A stretch of 64,000 bases of DNA from Microbacterium sp. nov. GSS16 (GTDB lineage: Bacteria; Actinomycetota; Actinomycetes; Actinomycetales; Microbacteriaceae). Every line of letters begins with the position of its first letter. The stretch's first letter is position 1. The DNA lies in contig NZ_CP116338.1 in assembly GCF_028198145.1 (NCBI RefSeq), positions 1,984,001 through 2,048,000 of the forward strand, written 5' to 3'. This document shows positions 1 through 9,090 of this stretch, in pieces. The notes beneath the pieces were generated by a model that was given only the letters and a program-made list of their open reading frames with translations, had not been told where the DNA came from and did not search any database. Made by a program: the position numbers and the translations under genes.

Positions 1-2
1 AG

Positions 3-203
3 CACCTGCGCACCGCGGGCAGCCTTCGGCTCGCGCACCGCGACGCGAGCCTCGACGAGCTCGGACACCACGCCGACCCGCCGCTCACGAAGGACGCCGT
101 CGCCGGCCGCATCCGACGTCTGCTCGCGATGGCCGACAAGCGCGCTCAGCAGGAGGGCATCCCCGGCACCGAGGCCGCCGTCCCCGCCGGTCTCGACGGC
201 TGA
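3..203 (+). CDS. whiA: WhiA-type DNA-binding regulator, C-terminal end (partial)
   Basis: The window opens inside a gene. The 66 visible residues read [20 protein letters not shown], then a '[17 protein letters not shown]' block and a short polar tail. This matches the C-terminal helix-turn-helix of WhiA (sporulation/cell-division regulator family), where 'LR..A.LRL..PDASL.ELG...DPP..K..V..RLRR' is the usual signature. WhiA normally follows the rapZ/yvcK genes and precedes gap-pgk-tpi in actinobacteria, and that order continues here. The 5' part lies outside the window, so the LAGLIDADG-like domain cannot be checked. Frame and stop codon are clear. Confidence 0.8.
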   Translation, partial: HLRTAGSLRLAHRDASLDELGHHADPPLTKDAVAGRIRRLLAMADKRAQQEGIPGTEAAVPAGLDG

Positions 204-371
204 AGTCGCGCAGGCGAGCGGGATTCGAGCCCGCCGCAGCGCGCATTCGGAACATCCGGCCGCGCGGGGCGTTGTCGTCAGTAGGATGAAAAACGTCTGC
301 TCTGCGAGGCACTTCGGCGTCGCAGAGGATCGGCAAGCGCCGTGGCGCGGCGCGGATTGGATGAAATCGAC

Positions 372-998
372 ATGGCGACCTACACGCTCCCCGACCTTCC
401 CTACGATTTCGCGGCACTGGAACCGCATATCAGCGGCAAGATCATGGAACTGCACCATGACAAGCACCACGCCGCATACGTCTCCGGCGCCAACGCGGCA
501 CTGGACGGCCTGGCCGAGGCCCGCGAGCGCGGCAACCTCGCCAATGTGAACAAGCTCGAGAAGGACCTCGCGTTCAACCTGGGCGGTCACGTCAACCACT
601 CGATCTTCTGGACCAACCTCTCGCCCGAGGGCGGCGGACAGCCGGAAGGCGAGCTCAAGGCCGCGATCGACGAGTTCTTCGGCTCGTTCGAGAAGTTCCA
701 GGCGCACTTCGCCGCAGCCGCCGCCGGCATCCAGGGCTCCGGCTGGGCTGTGCTCAGCTGGGATCCGATCGGCGCTCGACTGATCATCCAGCAGCTGTTC
801 GACCAGCAGGGCAACACCGCCCAGGGCACCATCCCGCTGTTCCAGCTCGACATGTGGGAGCACGCCTTCTACCTCGACTACCTCAACGTGAAGGCCGACT
901 ACATCAAGGCCGCGTGGAACATCGCGAACTGGGAGAACGTGGCGTCACGCTTCGAGATCGCGCGTGAGAAGACCTCCGGTCTGCTGGTACTGTCGTAA
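372..998 (+). CDS. sodA: Superoxide dismutase, Mn-type of the Fe/Mn family
   Basis: A cytosolic 208-residue enzyme converting superoxide to hydrogen peroxide and oxygen. Metal ligands by family alignment are H28 (in LHHDKHH), H76 (in GGHVNHS), D160 and H164 (in DMWEHAFY). Gly in the GGH block and Gln in 'FDQQGN' (where mycobacterial FeSOD has His) suggest manganese use, but metal choice is an inference. The frame stays open to 342, but ATG 372 starts the canonical 'ATYTLPDLPYD' N-terminus. A strong hairpin follows directly, so the gene is probably transcribed alone. Confidence 0.93.
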   Translation: MATYTLPDLPYDFAALEPHISGKIMELHHDKHHAAYVSGANAALDGLAEARERGNLANVNKLEKDLAFNLGGHVNHSIFWTNLSPEGGGQPEGELKAAIDEFFGSFEKFQAHFAAAAAGIQGSGWAVLSWDPIGARLIIQQLFDQQGNTAQGTIPLFQLDMWEHAFYLDYLNVKADYIKAAWNIANWENVASRFEIAREKTSGLLVLS

Positions 999-1003
999 AA
1001 GAC

Positions 1004-1040
1004 CGGCGTCCTGATGGGCGTTCGGTCCATCAGGACGCCG
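1004..1040 (+). terminator. Hairpin terminator after sodA
   Basis: A perfect 14-bp inverted repeat (1004-1017 with 1027-1040) encloses a 9-nt loop. It begins six bases after the sodA stop. There is no T run, as in most actinobacterial terminators. It separates sodA from gap. Confidence 0.75.
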
Positions 1041-2109
<1,069 letters not shown>

Positions 2110-2112
2110 GCC

Positions 2113-3327
2113 ATGGCGCTGCGCACTCTCGAGTCACTGGGTTCCCTGTCGGGCAAGCGGGTCATCGTCCGCTGTGATCTGAACGTCCCGCTGAAGGACG
2201 GCGTCATCACCGATGACGGTCGCGTCCGGGCGTCGCTGCCCACGCTCAAGGCCCTCACCGATGCCGGCGCGCGCGTGATCGTGTGCTCGCACCTGGGGCG
2301 CCCTGACGGCGCTCCCGACCCCCGGTACAGTCTCGAGCCGGTCGCGCAGCGACTGTCTGAGCTGCTCGAGGCGCCCGTGGCCTTCGCTGCGGACACCGTG
2401 GGCGATTCGGCGCACCAGGTCGTGGCGGGTCTCGAGGACGGCGGCATCGCCGTCCTCGAGAACCTGCGGTTCAACCCCGGCGAGACCTCGAAGGACGACG
2501 CCACCCGCGCGACGTTCGCCGGTCAGCTCTCCGAGCTGGGCGACGCCCTCGTCTCCGACGGGTTCGGGGTCGTGCACCGCAAGCAGGCCAGCGTCTACGA
2601 CCTGGCCGAGCTGCTGCCGTCCGCAGCGGGACTGCTGATCGCGGCCGAGCTGGACGTGCTCGATCGTCTGACCGAGAACCCCGAGCGTCCGTACACGGTG
2701 GTGCTCGGCGGGTCGAAGGTCAGCGACAAGCTCGGCGTGATCTCGCACCTGCTGCCGCGTGTCGATCGGCTGCTCATCGGCGGCGGGATGCTCTTCACCT
2801 TCCTCGCGGCCGAGGGCCACGCCGTGGCCGCCAGCCTGCTCGAGAAGGATCAGCTCGAGACCGTCCGCGGCTACATCGCCGAGGCGAAGGAGCGCGGCGT
2901 CGAGCTCGTGCTGCCCACCGACGTCGTCGTCGCCTCGGGATTCGCCGCGGACGCGGATCATGAGACCGTCGCGGCGGATGCCATCGAGCAGAGCTCGTTC
3001 GGGGCATCCGGAATCGGCCTCGACATCGGCCCTGACACCGCGAAGGCGTTCGCCGACGCCGTGCGCTCGTCTTCGACCGCCTTCTGGAACGGGCCGATGG
3101 GCGTGTTCGAGTTCCCGGCCTTCGCGGCAGGGACGAAGGCCGTCGCGCAGGCGCTCGCCGAGGTCGACGGCCTCGGCGTGGTCGGCGGAGGGGACTCGGC
3201 CGCGGCGGTGCGTCAGCTCGGATTCTCGGACGACCAGTTCGGACACATCTCGACGGGCGGAGGCGCCAGCCTCGAGTTCCTCGAGGGCAAGAAGCTACCG
3301 GGCCTCACGGTCCTCGGATGGGAGTAA
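2113..3327 (+). CDS. pgk: Phosphoglycerate kinase
   Basis: Transfers phosphate from 1,3-bisphosphoglycerate to ADP, the first ATP-yielding step of lower glycolysis. The 404-residue length is normal. The signature RCDLNVPL lies at residues 20-27, the '[10 protein letters not shown]' block and substrate loop '[12 protein letters not shown]' follow, and the C-terminal nucleotide site reads [10 protein letters not shown]. The ATG at 2113 follows the gap stop by three bases with little Shine-Dalgarno sequence, suggesting translational coupling. Its stop overlaps the ribosome-binding region of tpiA. Confidence 0.97.
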   Translation: MALRTLESLGSLSGKRVIVRCDLNVPLKDGVITDDGRVRASLPTLKALTDAGARVIVCSHLGRPDGAPDPRYSLEPVAQRLSELLEAPVAFAADTVGDSAHQVVAGLEDGGIAVLENLRFNPGETSKDDATRATFAGQLSELGDALVSDGFGVVHRKQASVYDLAELLPSAAGLLIAAELDVLDRLTENPERPYTVVLGGSKVSDKLGVISHLLPRVDRLLIGGGMLFTFLAAEGHAVAASLLEKDQLETVRGYIAEAKERGVELVLPTDVVVASGFAADADHETVAADAIEQSSFGASGIGLDIGPDTAKAFADAVRSSSTAFWNGPMGVFEFPAFAAGTKAVAQALAEVDGLGVVGGGDSAAAVRQLGFSDDQFGHISTGGGASLEFLEGKKLPGLTVLGWE

Positions 3328-3332
3328 ACCCT

Positions 3333-4130
3333 GTGACCAGCGCGCAGAACCGCCGCACACCGCTCATCGCGGGCAACTGGAAGATGAACCTCGATCACCT
3401 TCAGGCCGTTGCGACCGTGCAGAAGCTGCACTGGACGCTGAAGGACGCGGGGCACGAAGGCGACTCCGTCGAGGTGGCGGTGTTCCCGCCGTTCACCGAC
3501 ATCCGCAGCGTGCAGACGCTGATCGACGCCGATAAGATCCCGTTCGCCCTGGGCGCCCAGGATCTCTCGGCACACGACTCCGGCGCGTACACCGGCGAGG
3601 TGTCGGGCGCGTTCCTGTCGAAGCTGAACGTCGGCTACGTGATCATCGGTCACTCCGAGCGCCGCGAATACCACCGCGAGGACGACTCGCTCGTGAACGC
3701 CAAGGTCAAGGCCGCGCTGAGGCACGGCCTCATCCCGGTGATCTGCGTCGGCGAGACCGCCGAGGATCTCGAGAAGTACGGCGCCAGCGCCGTGCCGGCC
3801 GGCCAGCTCGAGAAGGCGCTCGAAGGCGTTCCCGCATCGGCGGACATCGTCGTGGCGTACGAGCCGGTCTGGGCGATCGGCTCGGGTCAGGCGGCGACTC
3901 CCGCTCAGGCGCAGGACGTCTGTGCCGCGCTGCGCGGCGTGCTCGCTGAGGTGCTCGACGAGGAAGCGGCCGCCCGCACCCGAGTGCTGTACGGGGGATC
4001 GGTCAAGTCGGGCAACATCGCCAGCTTCATGCGCGAGCCGGATGTGGACGGTGCGCTGGTGGGCGGCGCGAGCCTCGTCGTCGACGAGTTCGCGGCGATC
4101 GTGCGGTTCCAGAAGCACGTCGGCGTGTGA
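3333..4130 (+). CDS. tpiA: Triosephosphate isomerase
   Basis: Interconverts dihydroxyacetone phosphate and glyceraldehyde 3-phosphate. The 265-residue TIM barrel shows K17 in GNWKMN, H107 in IGHSERR and the catalytic Glu177 in [10 protein letters not shown], followed by the phosphate-binding YGGSV loop. The frame is open from an ATG at 3318 inside pgk. GTG 3333 is preferred because GGGAG (3320-3324) sits 8 nt before it and the protein then begins near the conserved NWKMN block. It closes the gap-pgk-tpiA run. Confidence 0.96.
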   Translation: MTSAQNRRTPLIAGNWKMNLDHLQAVATVQKLHWTLKDAGHEGDSVEVAVFPPFTDIRSVQTLIDADKIPFALGAQDLSAHDSGAYTGEVSGAFLSKLNVGYVIIGHSERREYHREDDSLVNAKVKAALRHGLIPVICVGETAEDLEKYGASAVPAGQLEKALEGVPASADIVVAYEPVWAIGSGQAATPAQAQDVCAALRGVLAEVLDEEAAARTRVLYGGSVKSGNIASFMREPDVDGALVGGASLVVDEFAAIVRFQKHVGV

Positions 4131-4160
4131 GTCGGGACGGGGCGCGAGAGCGCCTCGTCC

Positions 4161-4166
4161 TATAAT
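4161..4166 (+). promoter_or_regulatory. Consensus -10 hexamer upstream of secG-rbpA
   Basis: A perfect TATAAT lies 30 bases after the tpiA stop and 45 bases before the secG GTG. No convincing -35 element is seen at 17 nt. It probably gives secG-rbpA its own promoter in addition to readthrough from tpiA. Confidence 0.5.
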
Positions 4167-4210
4167 TGACCGCTAGACGGGCATTCCGGCCCCGGCGAAA
4201 GGCTTTCCTC

Positions 4211-4459
4211 GTGCAGGTTCTCGAGTTCGTTCTGCAGGTGCTCACTGGCATCACCAGTGTGCTGCTGACGCTCCTCATTCTTCTTCACAAGGGTCGCGGT
4301 GGCGGCCTGTCCGACATGTTCGGCGGTGGGATGTCGGCTGCGGTCGGCTCTTCCGGCCTCGCCGAGCGCAACCTCAACCGATTCACGATCGTGCTCGCCC
4401 TGATCTGGTTCATCTCGATCGTCGCGCTCGGTCTCATCACGAAGTTCCAGGTGATCTGA
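4211..4459 (+). CDS. secG: SecG subunit of the Sec translocon
   Basis: A small membrane protein of the SecYEG protein-export channel. The 82 residues form two hydrophobic segments (about residues 1-23 and 54-80) separated by the conserved glycine-rich loop 'HKGRGGGLSDMFGGG'. That loop and the position after tpiA identify it. The start is the GTG at 4211, eight bases after GGCGAAAGG. An in-frame TTG at 4166 would add a basic stretch overlapping the -10 element, so it is less likely. The stop overlaps the rbpA start as TGATG. Confidence 0.92.
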   Translation: MQVLEFVLQVLTGITSVLLTLLILLHKGRGGGLSDMFGGGMSAAVGSSGLAERNLNRFTIVLALIWFISIVALGLITKFQVI

Positions 4460-4815
4460 TGGCTACCGGAGGAAACGCGATCCGCGGCACACGTGTCGGC
4501 TCGGGTCCCATGGGCGAGCAGGACCACGGCTACCACGCCGACCGCATCCCCGTGTCGTACTGGGACGGCCTCGGCAACGAGACCGTCCGCTACTTCGCGG
4601 CCGGGCTCCCCGACGAGGAGATCCCCGAGACGATCGACCACCCGCAGAGCGGGCTGCCCGCGGGGCGCGATCGGCAGAACCCGCCGACGCTCGCCAAGCC
4701 CGAACCGTACAAGACACATCTCGCGTACGTGAAGGAGCGCCGCACCGACGAAGAGGCCAAGCAGCTTCTCGAGGACGCCCTCACGCAGCTGCGCGAGCGT
4801 CGCGGCGGCAACTGA
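4459..4815 (+). CDS. rbpA: RNA polymerase-binding protein RbpA
   Basis: RbpA is an actinobacterial RNA polymerase accessory factor that contacts the principal sigma factor and helps open the promoter complex. The 118-residue protein has the N-terminal 'IRGTRVGS..MG' segment, a middle domain and a C-terminal charged helix 'KERRTDEEAKQLLEDAL' that forms the sigma-interaction domain in the family. The middle domain contains no cysteine, unlike Streptomyces RbpA, which binds zinc there. The gene starts inside the secG stop (TGATG), and a terminator follows. Confidence 0.93.
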   Translation: MATGGNAIRGTRVGSGPMGEQDHGYHADRIPVSYWDGLGNETVRYFAAGLPDEEIPETIDHPQSGLPAGRDRQNPPTLAKPEPYKTHLAYVKERRTDEEAKQLLEDALTQLRERRGGN

Positions 4816-4828
4816 GCATCGAGACATG

Positions 4829-4863
4829 AAGAACCCCCGGTGGTACCACCCCCGGGGGTTCTT
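4829..4863 (+). terminator. Terminator of secG-rbpA
   Basis: A perfect 12-bp stem (4829-4840 with 4852-4863) ends in TTCTTCTCT. The loop contains GGTACC. It lies 13 bases after the rbpA stop. Confidence 0.85.
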
Positions 4864-4911
4864 CTCTGTGCCGGGCTCCGGGCGCGCCGGATCGGAGAAC
4901 GCCGGATGATT

Positions 4912-4947
4912 GAAGAAGGCCCCCACCTCGCGGTGGGGGCCTTCTTC
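4912..4947 (-). terminator. Terminator of the minus-strand tRNA-Gly gene
   Basis: A perfect 16-bp inverted repeat (4912-4927 with 4932-4947) with a 4-nt loop starts five bases beyond the tRNA 3' end. The stem reads the same on both strands, so it can also stop plus-strand transcription. Confidence 0.8.
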
Positions 4948-4952
4948 AGGAG

Positions 4953-5023
4953 AGGGGATGACGGGAATCGAACCCGCGTCATTAGTTTGGAAGACTAAGG
5001 CTTTACCATTAAGCTACATCCCC
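4953..5023 (-). tRNA. tRNA-Gly (anticodon TCC)
   Basis: Read on the minus strand, the 71-nt sequence folds as a cloverleaf. The acceptor GGGGATG pairs with CATCCCC, the D arm begins TAGCTTAATGGTA, and the anticodon stem TTAGT/ACTAA encloses CTTCCAA with anticodon TCC (4989-4991). The T arm contains GGTTCGATTCC and the discriminator is T. CCA is not encoded. A minus-strand TATGCT lies at 5080-5085, about 57 bases upstream. Confidence 0.93.
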
Positions 5024-5079
5024 GGAATTCCGGCGGTGTCTCGCCCTCTCAGGCGCCCGCTGAGCGGAGCACCTCGTAA

Positions 5080-5085
5080 AGCATA
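5080..5085 (-). promoter_or_regulatory. -10-like element upstream of tRNA-Gly
   Basis: TATGCT on the minus strand, 57 bases before the tRNA 5' end. It matches the TANNNT elements found before many genes in this window. No clear -35 element was found. Confidence 0.3.
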
Positions 5086-5112
5086 GCGGACGGAGCGACG
5101 TGTTCCGTCCGT

Positions 5113-5118
5113 TAGACT
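5113..5118 (+). promoter_or_regulatory. -10-like element upstream of tRNA-Pro
   Basis: TAGACT lies 33 bases before the tRNA-Pro 5' end. It may drive the tRNA and possibly tig downstream. Confidence 0.35.
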
Positions 5119-5150
5119 CGTCAGGGCCGTTCCCGTGTGCGGGTTCAAGC

Positions 5151-5227
5151 CGGGGCGTAGCTCAGCTTGGTAGAGCGCCCGCTTTGGGAGCGGGAGGTCG
5201 CAGGTTCAAATCCTGTCGCCCCGACCA
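5151..5227 (+). tRNA. tRNA-Pro (anticodon TGG)
   Basis: A 77-nt cloverleaf. The acceptor CGGGGCG pairs with CGCCCCG, the D arm reads TAGCTCAGCTTGGTAGAG, and the anticodon stem CCCGC/GCGGG encloses TTTGGGA with anticodon TGG (5185-5187). The T arm contains GGTTCAAATCC. The discriminator A and a full CCA (5225-5227) are encoded, unlike the other two tRNAs here. It lies 58 bases upstream of tig. Confidence 0.95.
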
Positions 5228-5285
5228 CGGTCGAAGACTTCACGACCGCGTCGTCAACGCGGAAACCACAAGGAGACACACCAGC

Positions 5286-6773
5286 ATGGCCAACAGCACC
5301 GTCGAGAAGCTGTCCCCGACCCGGGTCAAGCTCACCATCACGGTCACCCCTGAGGACCTCAAGCCCAGCATCGCCCACGCCTACGAGCACATCGCCCAGG
5401 ACGTGCAGATCCCCGGCTTCCGCAAGGGCAAGGTCCCGGCTCCGATCATCGACCAGCGCGTCGGCCGCGGCGCCGTCATCGAGCACGCCGTGAACGAGGC
5501 CCTCGACGGCTTCTTCCGTGAGGCTGCCGCCGAGCACAACGTCCGCATGGTCGGCCGTCCCGCTGCCGACATCACGCAGTGGCCGAACGAGAAGGACTTC
5601 TCGGGTGACCTGCTCGTCGACATCGAGGTCGACGTGCGCCCCGAGATCGAGCTCCCCGAGCTCTCGGACATCACCCTCACGGTCGATGCCGTCGAGGCCG
5701 ACGAGGCGGCGATCGACGCCGAGCTCGACAACCTGCGCGCGCGCTTCGGCACCCTGATCCCCGTCGACCGTCCGGCTGCGACCGGTGACTTCGTCGAGCT
5801 CGACCTCGTCGCCACCATCGACGGCGCCGAGATCGACCGCGCCGAGGGCGTGTCGTACGAGATCGGCTCGGGCGAGCTGCTCGAGGGCATCGACGAGGCG
5901 CTGGACTCACTCACCGCCGGTGAGGAGACGACGTTCCGCTCGGCTCTCGTGGGCGGCGACCACGCCGGCGAGGAGGCCGAGGTCTCGGTGACGCTCAAGG
6001 CCGTCAAGGAGCGCGAGCTGCCCGAGGCCGACGACGACTTCGCTCAGATGGCGTCGGAGTTCGACACCGTCGCAGAGCTGCGCGAGAGCCTCGCCGAGCG
6101 CGTCGCCCAGCAGGGCGTCTTCACCCAGGGCGCCGCCGCCCGCGACCAGCTCATCGAGAAGCTGCTCGAGCAGGTCGAGATCCCCGTTCCCGCTCAGCTC
6201 ATCGAGGACGAGGTGCACGCGCACCTCGAGAACGAGAACCGCCTCGAGGACGACGAGCACCGTGCAGAGGTGGCCGAGGCCAGCGAGAAGCAGTTCCGCA
6301 CGCAGGTGCTGCTCGACACGATCGCCGAGAACGCGAACGTCCAGGTGTCGCAGGAGGAGCTCAGCCAGTACCTCATCCAGTCGGCCGCGCAGTACGGCAT
6401 GGCGCCGCAGGAGTTCGTCGAGGCGCTGCAGGGTGCCGGCCAGCTGCCCGCCCTCGTCGGCGAAGTCGCCCGCAACAAGGCCCTCGCCGCGACCCTCGGC
6501 AAGGTGAACATCGTCGACAGCAACGGCAAGAAGGTCGACCTGTCGGAGTTCATCGGCGATGCCGAGGACGAGGACGCCGCTGACGCCGAGGAGGCTCCTG
6601 CCGCTGAGGAGAAGCCCGCCCCGAAGAAGAAGGCTCCGGCGAAGAAGAAGGCCGCGACCGAGAAGGCCGCAGCCGACGACGATGCCGAGAAGCCCGCCAA
6701 GAAGCCTGCCGCGAAGAAGGCTCCGGCCAAGAAGGCAGCTGCGAAGAAGGACGAGGCTGAGAAGGCCGAGTGA
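5286..6773 (+). CDS. tig: Trigger factor, ribosome-associated chaperone, with a Lys/Ala-rich tail
   Basis: Trigger factor binds the ribosome near the exit tunnel and shields nascent chains. The 495-residue protein has the N-terminal ribosome-binding domain with 'GFRKGKVP' (family signature GFRxGxxP), an FKBP-like domain beginning about residue 160 ('[10 protein letters not shown]'), and the helical C-domain. After about residue 425 come some 70 extra residues: first acidic, then Lys-Ala-Pro repeats such as [11 protein letters not shown] resembling histone H1 tails. The ATG at 5286 has AAGGAG (5270-5275). Upstream in-frame sequence runs through the tRNA and is excluded. Confidence 0.95.
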   Translation: MANSTVEKLSPTRVKLTITVTPEDLKPSIAHAYEHIAQDVQIPGFRKGKVPAPIIDQRVGRGAVIEHAVNEALDGFFREAAAEHNVRMVGRPAADITQWPNEKDFSGDLLVDIEVDVRPEIELPELSDITLTVDAVEADEAAIDAELDNLRARFGTLIPVDRPAATGDFVELDLVATIDGAEIDRAEGVSYEIGSGELLEGIDEALDSLTAGEETTFRSALVGGDHAGEEAEVSVTLKAVKERELPEADDDFAQMASEFDTVAELRESLAERVAQQGVFTQGAAARDQLIEKLLEQVEIPVPAQLIEDEVHAHLENENRLEDDEHRAEVAEASEKQFRTQVLLDTIAENANVQVSQEELSQYLIQSAAQYGMAPQEFVEALQGAGQLPALVGEVARNKALAATLGKVNIVDSNGKKVDLSEFIGDAEDEDAADAEEAPAAEEKPAPKKKAPAKKKAATEKAAADDDAEKPAKKPAAKKAPAKKAAAKKDEAEKAE

Positions 6774-6793
6774 TCATCGCGTGATCGTACGAG

Positions 6794-6823
6794 GAAGGCG
6801 GATGCTGCACAGCATCCGCCTTC
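6794..6823 (+). terminator. Terminator after tig
   Basis: A perfect 13-bp stem (6794-6806 with 6811-6823) with loop GCAC, followed by TTCC, 20 bases after the tig stop. Confidence 0.8.
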
Positions 6824-6850
6824 TTCCGTCTGCGGCGCCGCCACGCTGAT

Positions 6851-6898
6851 ATGCCGACGGCGAACACGGCCGGGCGCGCGTGCCGCCGCCGGTAGATT
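6851..6898 (+). promoter_or_regulatory. Promoter region of clpP1-clpP2 with a possible ClgR-like site
   Basis: TAGATT (6893-6898) is a plausible -10 element 33 bases before the clpP1 ATG. About 40 bases upstream, 6851-6865 read on the minus strand is GTTCGCCGTCGGCAT. Its left half fits the actinobacterial ClgR site (TTCGC-N5-GCG) and its right half fits only partly. ClgR control of clpP is known in actinobacteria. The site here is only suggestive. Confidence 0.3.
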
Positions 6899-6930
6899 CG
6901 AACCACCGACACACGGAAACAGGAGCTGAC

Positions 6931-7521
6931 ATGGCTGAACCCCTGATGGCGACGAGCGTCTTCGACAGGCTGCTCAAGGACCGCATCATCTGGCTGGGCT
7001 CTGAGGTGCGCGACGAGAACGCGAACGAGATCTGCGCGAAGATCCTCCTTCTCGCCGCCGAGGACTCGGAGAAGGACATCTACCTCTACATCAACTCTCC
7101 CGGCGGGTCGATCACCGCGGGCATGGCGATCTACGACACCATGCAGTTCGTGCCCAACGACATCGTCACGGTGGGCATCGGAATGGCCGCCTCGATGGGT
7201 CAGCTGCTGCTGACCAGCGGCACCAAGGGCAAGCGCTACATCACCCCGAACGCCCGCGTTCTTCTGCACCAGCCGCACGGCGGCTTCGGCGGAACGGCCA
7301 GCGACATCCAGACCCAGGCTCAGCTGATCCTGTCGATGAAGCGTCGCCTCGCCGAGATCACGGCCGGCCAGACCGGCAAGACGGTCGAGCAGATCAACGC
7401 CGACGGCGACCGCGACCGCTGGTTCACCGCCGACGAGGCCCTCGAGTACGGCTTCGTCGACCACATCCGCGAGCACGCCAGCGACGTCACCGGCGGCGGC
7501 GGCACCGGCGCAGACCAGTAA
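6931..7521 (+). CDS. clpP1: ATP-dependent Clp protease proteolytic subunit ClpP1
   Basis: A serine protease subunit that forms tetradecameric barrels fed by ClpX or ClpC. The 196-residue protein carries the nucleophile Ser88 in GMAASMGQ, His113 in LLHQPHGG, and a late '[20 protein letters not shown]' block with the acidic triad member. The ATG at 6931 follows AGGAGC. The frame extends upstream to 6880 without a better start. It forms an operon with clpP2, 15 bases downstream. In actinobacteria the two ClpP paralogues form one mixed complex. Confidence 0.95.
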   Translation: MAEPLMATSVFDRLLKDRIIWLGSEVRDENANEICAKILLLAAEDSEKDIYLYINSPGGSITAGMAIYDTMQFVPNDIVTVGIGMAASMGQLLLTSGTKGKRYITPNARVLLHQPHGGFGGTASDIQTQAQLILSMKRRLAEITAGQTGKTVEQINADGDRDRWFTADEALEYGFVDHIREHASDVTGGGGTGADQ

Positions 7522-7536
7522 GGAAGGAACACACAC

Positions 7537-8178
7537 ATGCACACCCCCACCTTCCGCGCTGCCGGAAACCTGCCCTCCAGCCGCTACGTGCTGCCCCAGT
7601 TCGAAGAGCGCACGGCCTACGGCTTCAAGCGCCAGGACCCGTACAACAAGCTCTTCGAGGATCGCGTGATCTTCCTCGGCGTGCAGGTCGACGACGCATC
7701 GGCCGATGACGTCATGGCGCAGCTGCTCGTGCTCGAGAGCCAGGACGCCGACCGCGACATCACCATGTACATCAACTCGCCTGGTGGATCGTTCACCGCG
7801 ATGACGGCGATCTACGACACCATGCAGTACGTCGCGCCGCACATCCAGACGGTCGTGCTCGGACAGGCCGCCTCGGCGGCATCCGTCCTGCTCGCCGCCG
7901 GAACCCCGGGCAAGCGACTGGCACTGCCCAACGCCCGCGTGCTCATGCACCAGCCGGCGATGGGCGAAGCAGGTCACGGCCAGGCATCCGACATCGAGAT
8001 CCAGGCCGCTGAGATCCTGCGCATGCGCACCTGGCTCGAGGAGACGATGGCGCGCCACACCGGCAAGCCCGTGGAGCAGGTGAACCGCGACATCGACCGC
8101 GACAAGATCCTGTCGGCGGCCGAGGCGCTCGAGTACGGCATCGTCGATCAGGTGCTCACCTCGCGCAAGCGCGCCTGA
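7537..8178 (+). CDS. clpP2: ATP-dependent Clp protease proteolytic subunit ClpP2
   Basis: The second ClpP paralogue, 213 residues, with the active serine in [11 protein letters not shown], histidine in [10 protein letters not shown], and a C-terminal '[21 protein letters not shown]' block. Its N-terminus is about 20 residues longer than ClpP1, consistent with a processed propeptide, which is known for actinobacterial ClpP. AAGGAAGG sits about 10 bases before the ATG. It is encoded 15 bases after clpP1 and followed by a strong terminator. clpX lies 0.9 kb downstream behind deoC. Confidence 0.95.
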   Translation: MHTPTFRAAGNLPSSRYVLPQFEERTAYGFKRQDPYNKLFEDRVIFLGVQVDDASADDVMAQLLVLESQDADRDITMYINSPGGSFTAMTAIYDTMQYVAPHIQTVVLGQAASAASVLLAAGTPGKRLALPNARVLMHQPAMGEAGHGQASDIEIQAAEILRMRTWLEETMARHTGKPVEQVNRDIDRDKILSAAEALEYGIVDQVLTSRKRA

Positions 8179-8190
8179 CCCGCCGAACAT

Positions 8191-8228
8191 GAAAGAGCGG
8201 CCCGGACACGCGTCCGGGCCGCTCTTTC
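8191..8228 (+). terminator. Terminator of clpP1-clpP2
   Basis: A perfect 17-bp inverted repeat (8191-8207 with 8212-8228) with a 4-nt loop, 12 bases after the clpP2 stop. Confidence 0.85.
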
Positions 8229-8284
8229 GTGCGCGGAAGGCTCATCGAGCCCCGCACGCTGCTCGCGCCGCCATCGGCCCCGAG

Positions 8285-8290
8285 TACGCT
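8285..8290 (+). promoter_or_regulatory. -10-like element upstream of deoC
   Basis: TACGCT lies 33 bases before the deoC GTG and after the clpP2 terminator. It matches the TANNNT element of the window. Confidence 0.35.
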
Positions 8291-8323
8291 GGAGTTCCCA
8301 CCCTTTCCGACCTGGAGGCCCAC

Positions 8324-8986
8324 GTGTCCGCATCCCTCGCCCGGCACATCGATCACACGCTGCTCAAGCCCGAGGCGACGCGCGCAGACGTCGCCGCGGC
8401 GATCGCGGAGGCCGCCGACCTCGGAACCTACAGCGTGTGCCTGTCGCCGTCCGCTCTGCCCCTCGACCTGCCGGAAGGGCTGAAGCTCGCCGTCGTGATC
8501 GGCTTCCCCAGTGGCAAGCACCATTCGTCGATCAAGGCTGCCGAGGCCTCTCTCGCCGTGGCCGAGGGCGCAGACGAACTCGACATGGTCATCGACATCG
8601 GCGCGGCCGTCGAAGGGCGCTACGCCGACGTCGAAGCCGACATCCGCGCAGTGCGCGACGCCGCCCCGCGACCCGTCGTCCTCAAGGTGATCATCGAGTC
8701 CGCCGCGCTGACCGACGATGCCATCGTCGCCGTCTGCCGCGCTGCCGAGAGCGCCGGGGCCGACTTCGTGAAGACGTCCACCGGCTTCCACCCGGCCGGC
8801 GGCGCCAGCGTGCACGCCGTGTCGCTCATGAAGAAGACGGTGGGCGACCGCCTCGAGGTCAAGGCATCCGGCGGCATCCGCACCGCTGCCGACGCGGGGG
8901 CGATGATCGAGGCGGGCGCGACTCGCCTCGGACTGTCGTCGTCACGCGCGATCCTCGAGGGCGCGAAGGCGGCCGAGGGGTACTGA
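8324..8986 (+). CDS. deoC: Deoxyribose-phosphate aldolase
   Basis: Cleaves 2-deoxyribose 5-phosphate to acetaldehyde and glyceraldehyde 3-phosphate in deoxynucleoside salvage. The 220-residue protein has 'HTLLKPEAT' near the N-terminus, '[13 protein letters not shown]', the '[10 protein letters not shown]' strand and the Schiff-base lysine in '[11 protein letters not shown]', then 'VKASGGIRT'. The frame is open back to 8189 through the clpP2 terminator. GTG 8324, five bases after GGAGG, gives the family-length start. Its neighbours are unrelated in function and it appears to be a single-gene unit. Confidence 0.95.
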   Translation: MSASLARHIDHTLLKPEATRADVAAAIAEAADLGTYSVCLSPSALPLDLPEGLKLAVVIGFPSGKHHSSIKAAEASLAVAEGADELDMVIDIGAAVEGRYADVEADIRAVRDAAPRPVVLKVIIESAALTDDAIVAVCRAAESAGADFVKTSTGFHPAGGASVHAVSLMKKTVGDRLEVKASGGIRTAADAGAMIEAGATRLGLSSSRAILEGAKAAEGY

Positions 8987-9033
8987 ACACCACCTGACCG
9001 GCTCCAATGCCGTCCTGTGTCGGTGCGTGCGGT

Positions 9034-9039
9034 TAGGCT
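9034..9039 (+). promoter_or_regulatory. -10-like element upstream of clpX
   Basis: TAGGCT lies 51 bases before the clpX ATG. No clear -35 element was seen. Confidence 0.35.
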
Positions 9040-9090
9040 CGATTGACGGCATCAGGACTCTGCCTGACCGAATGCTCGAGGAGGACGCGC

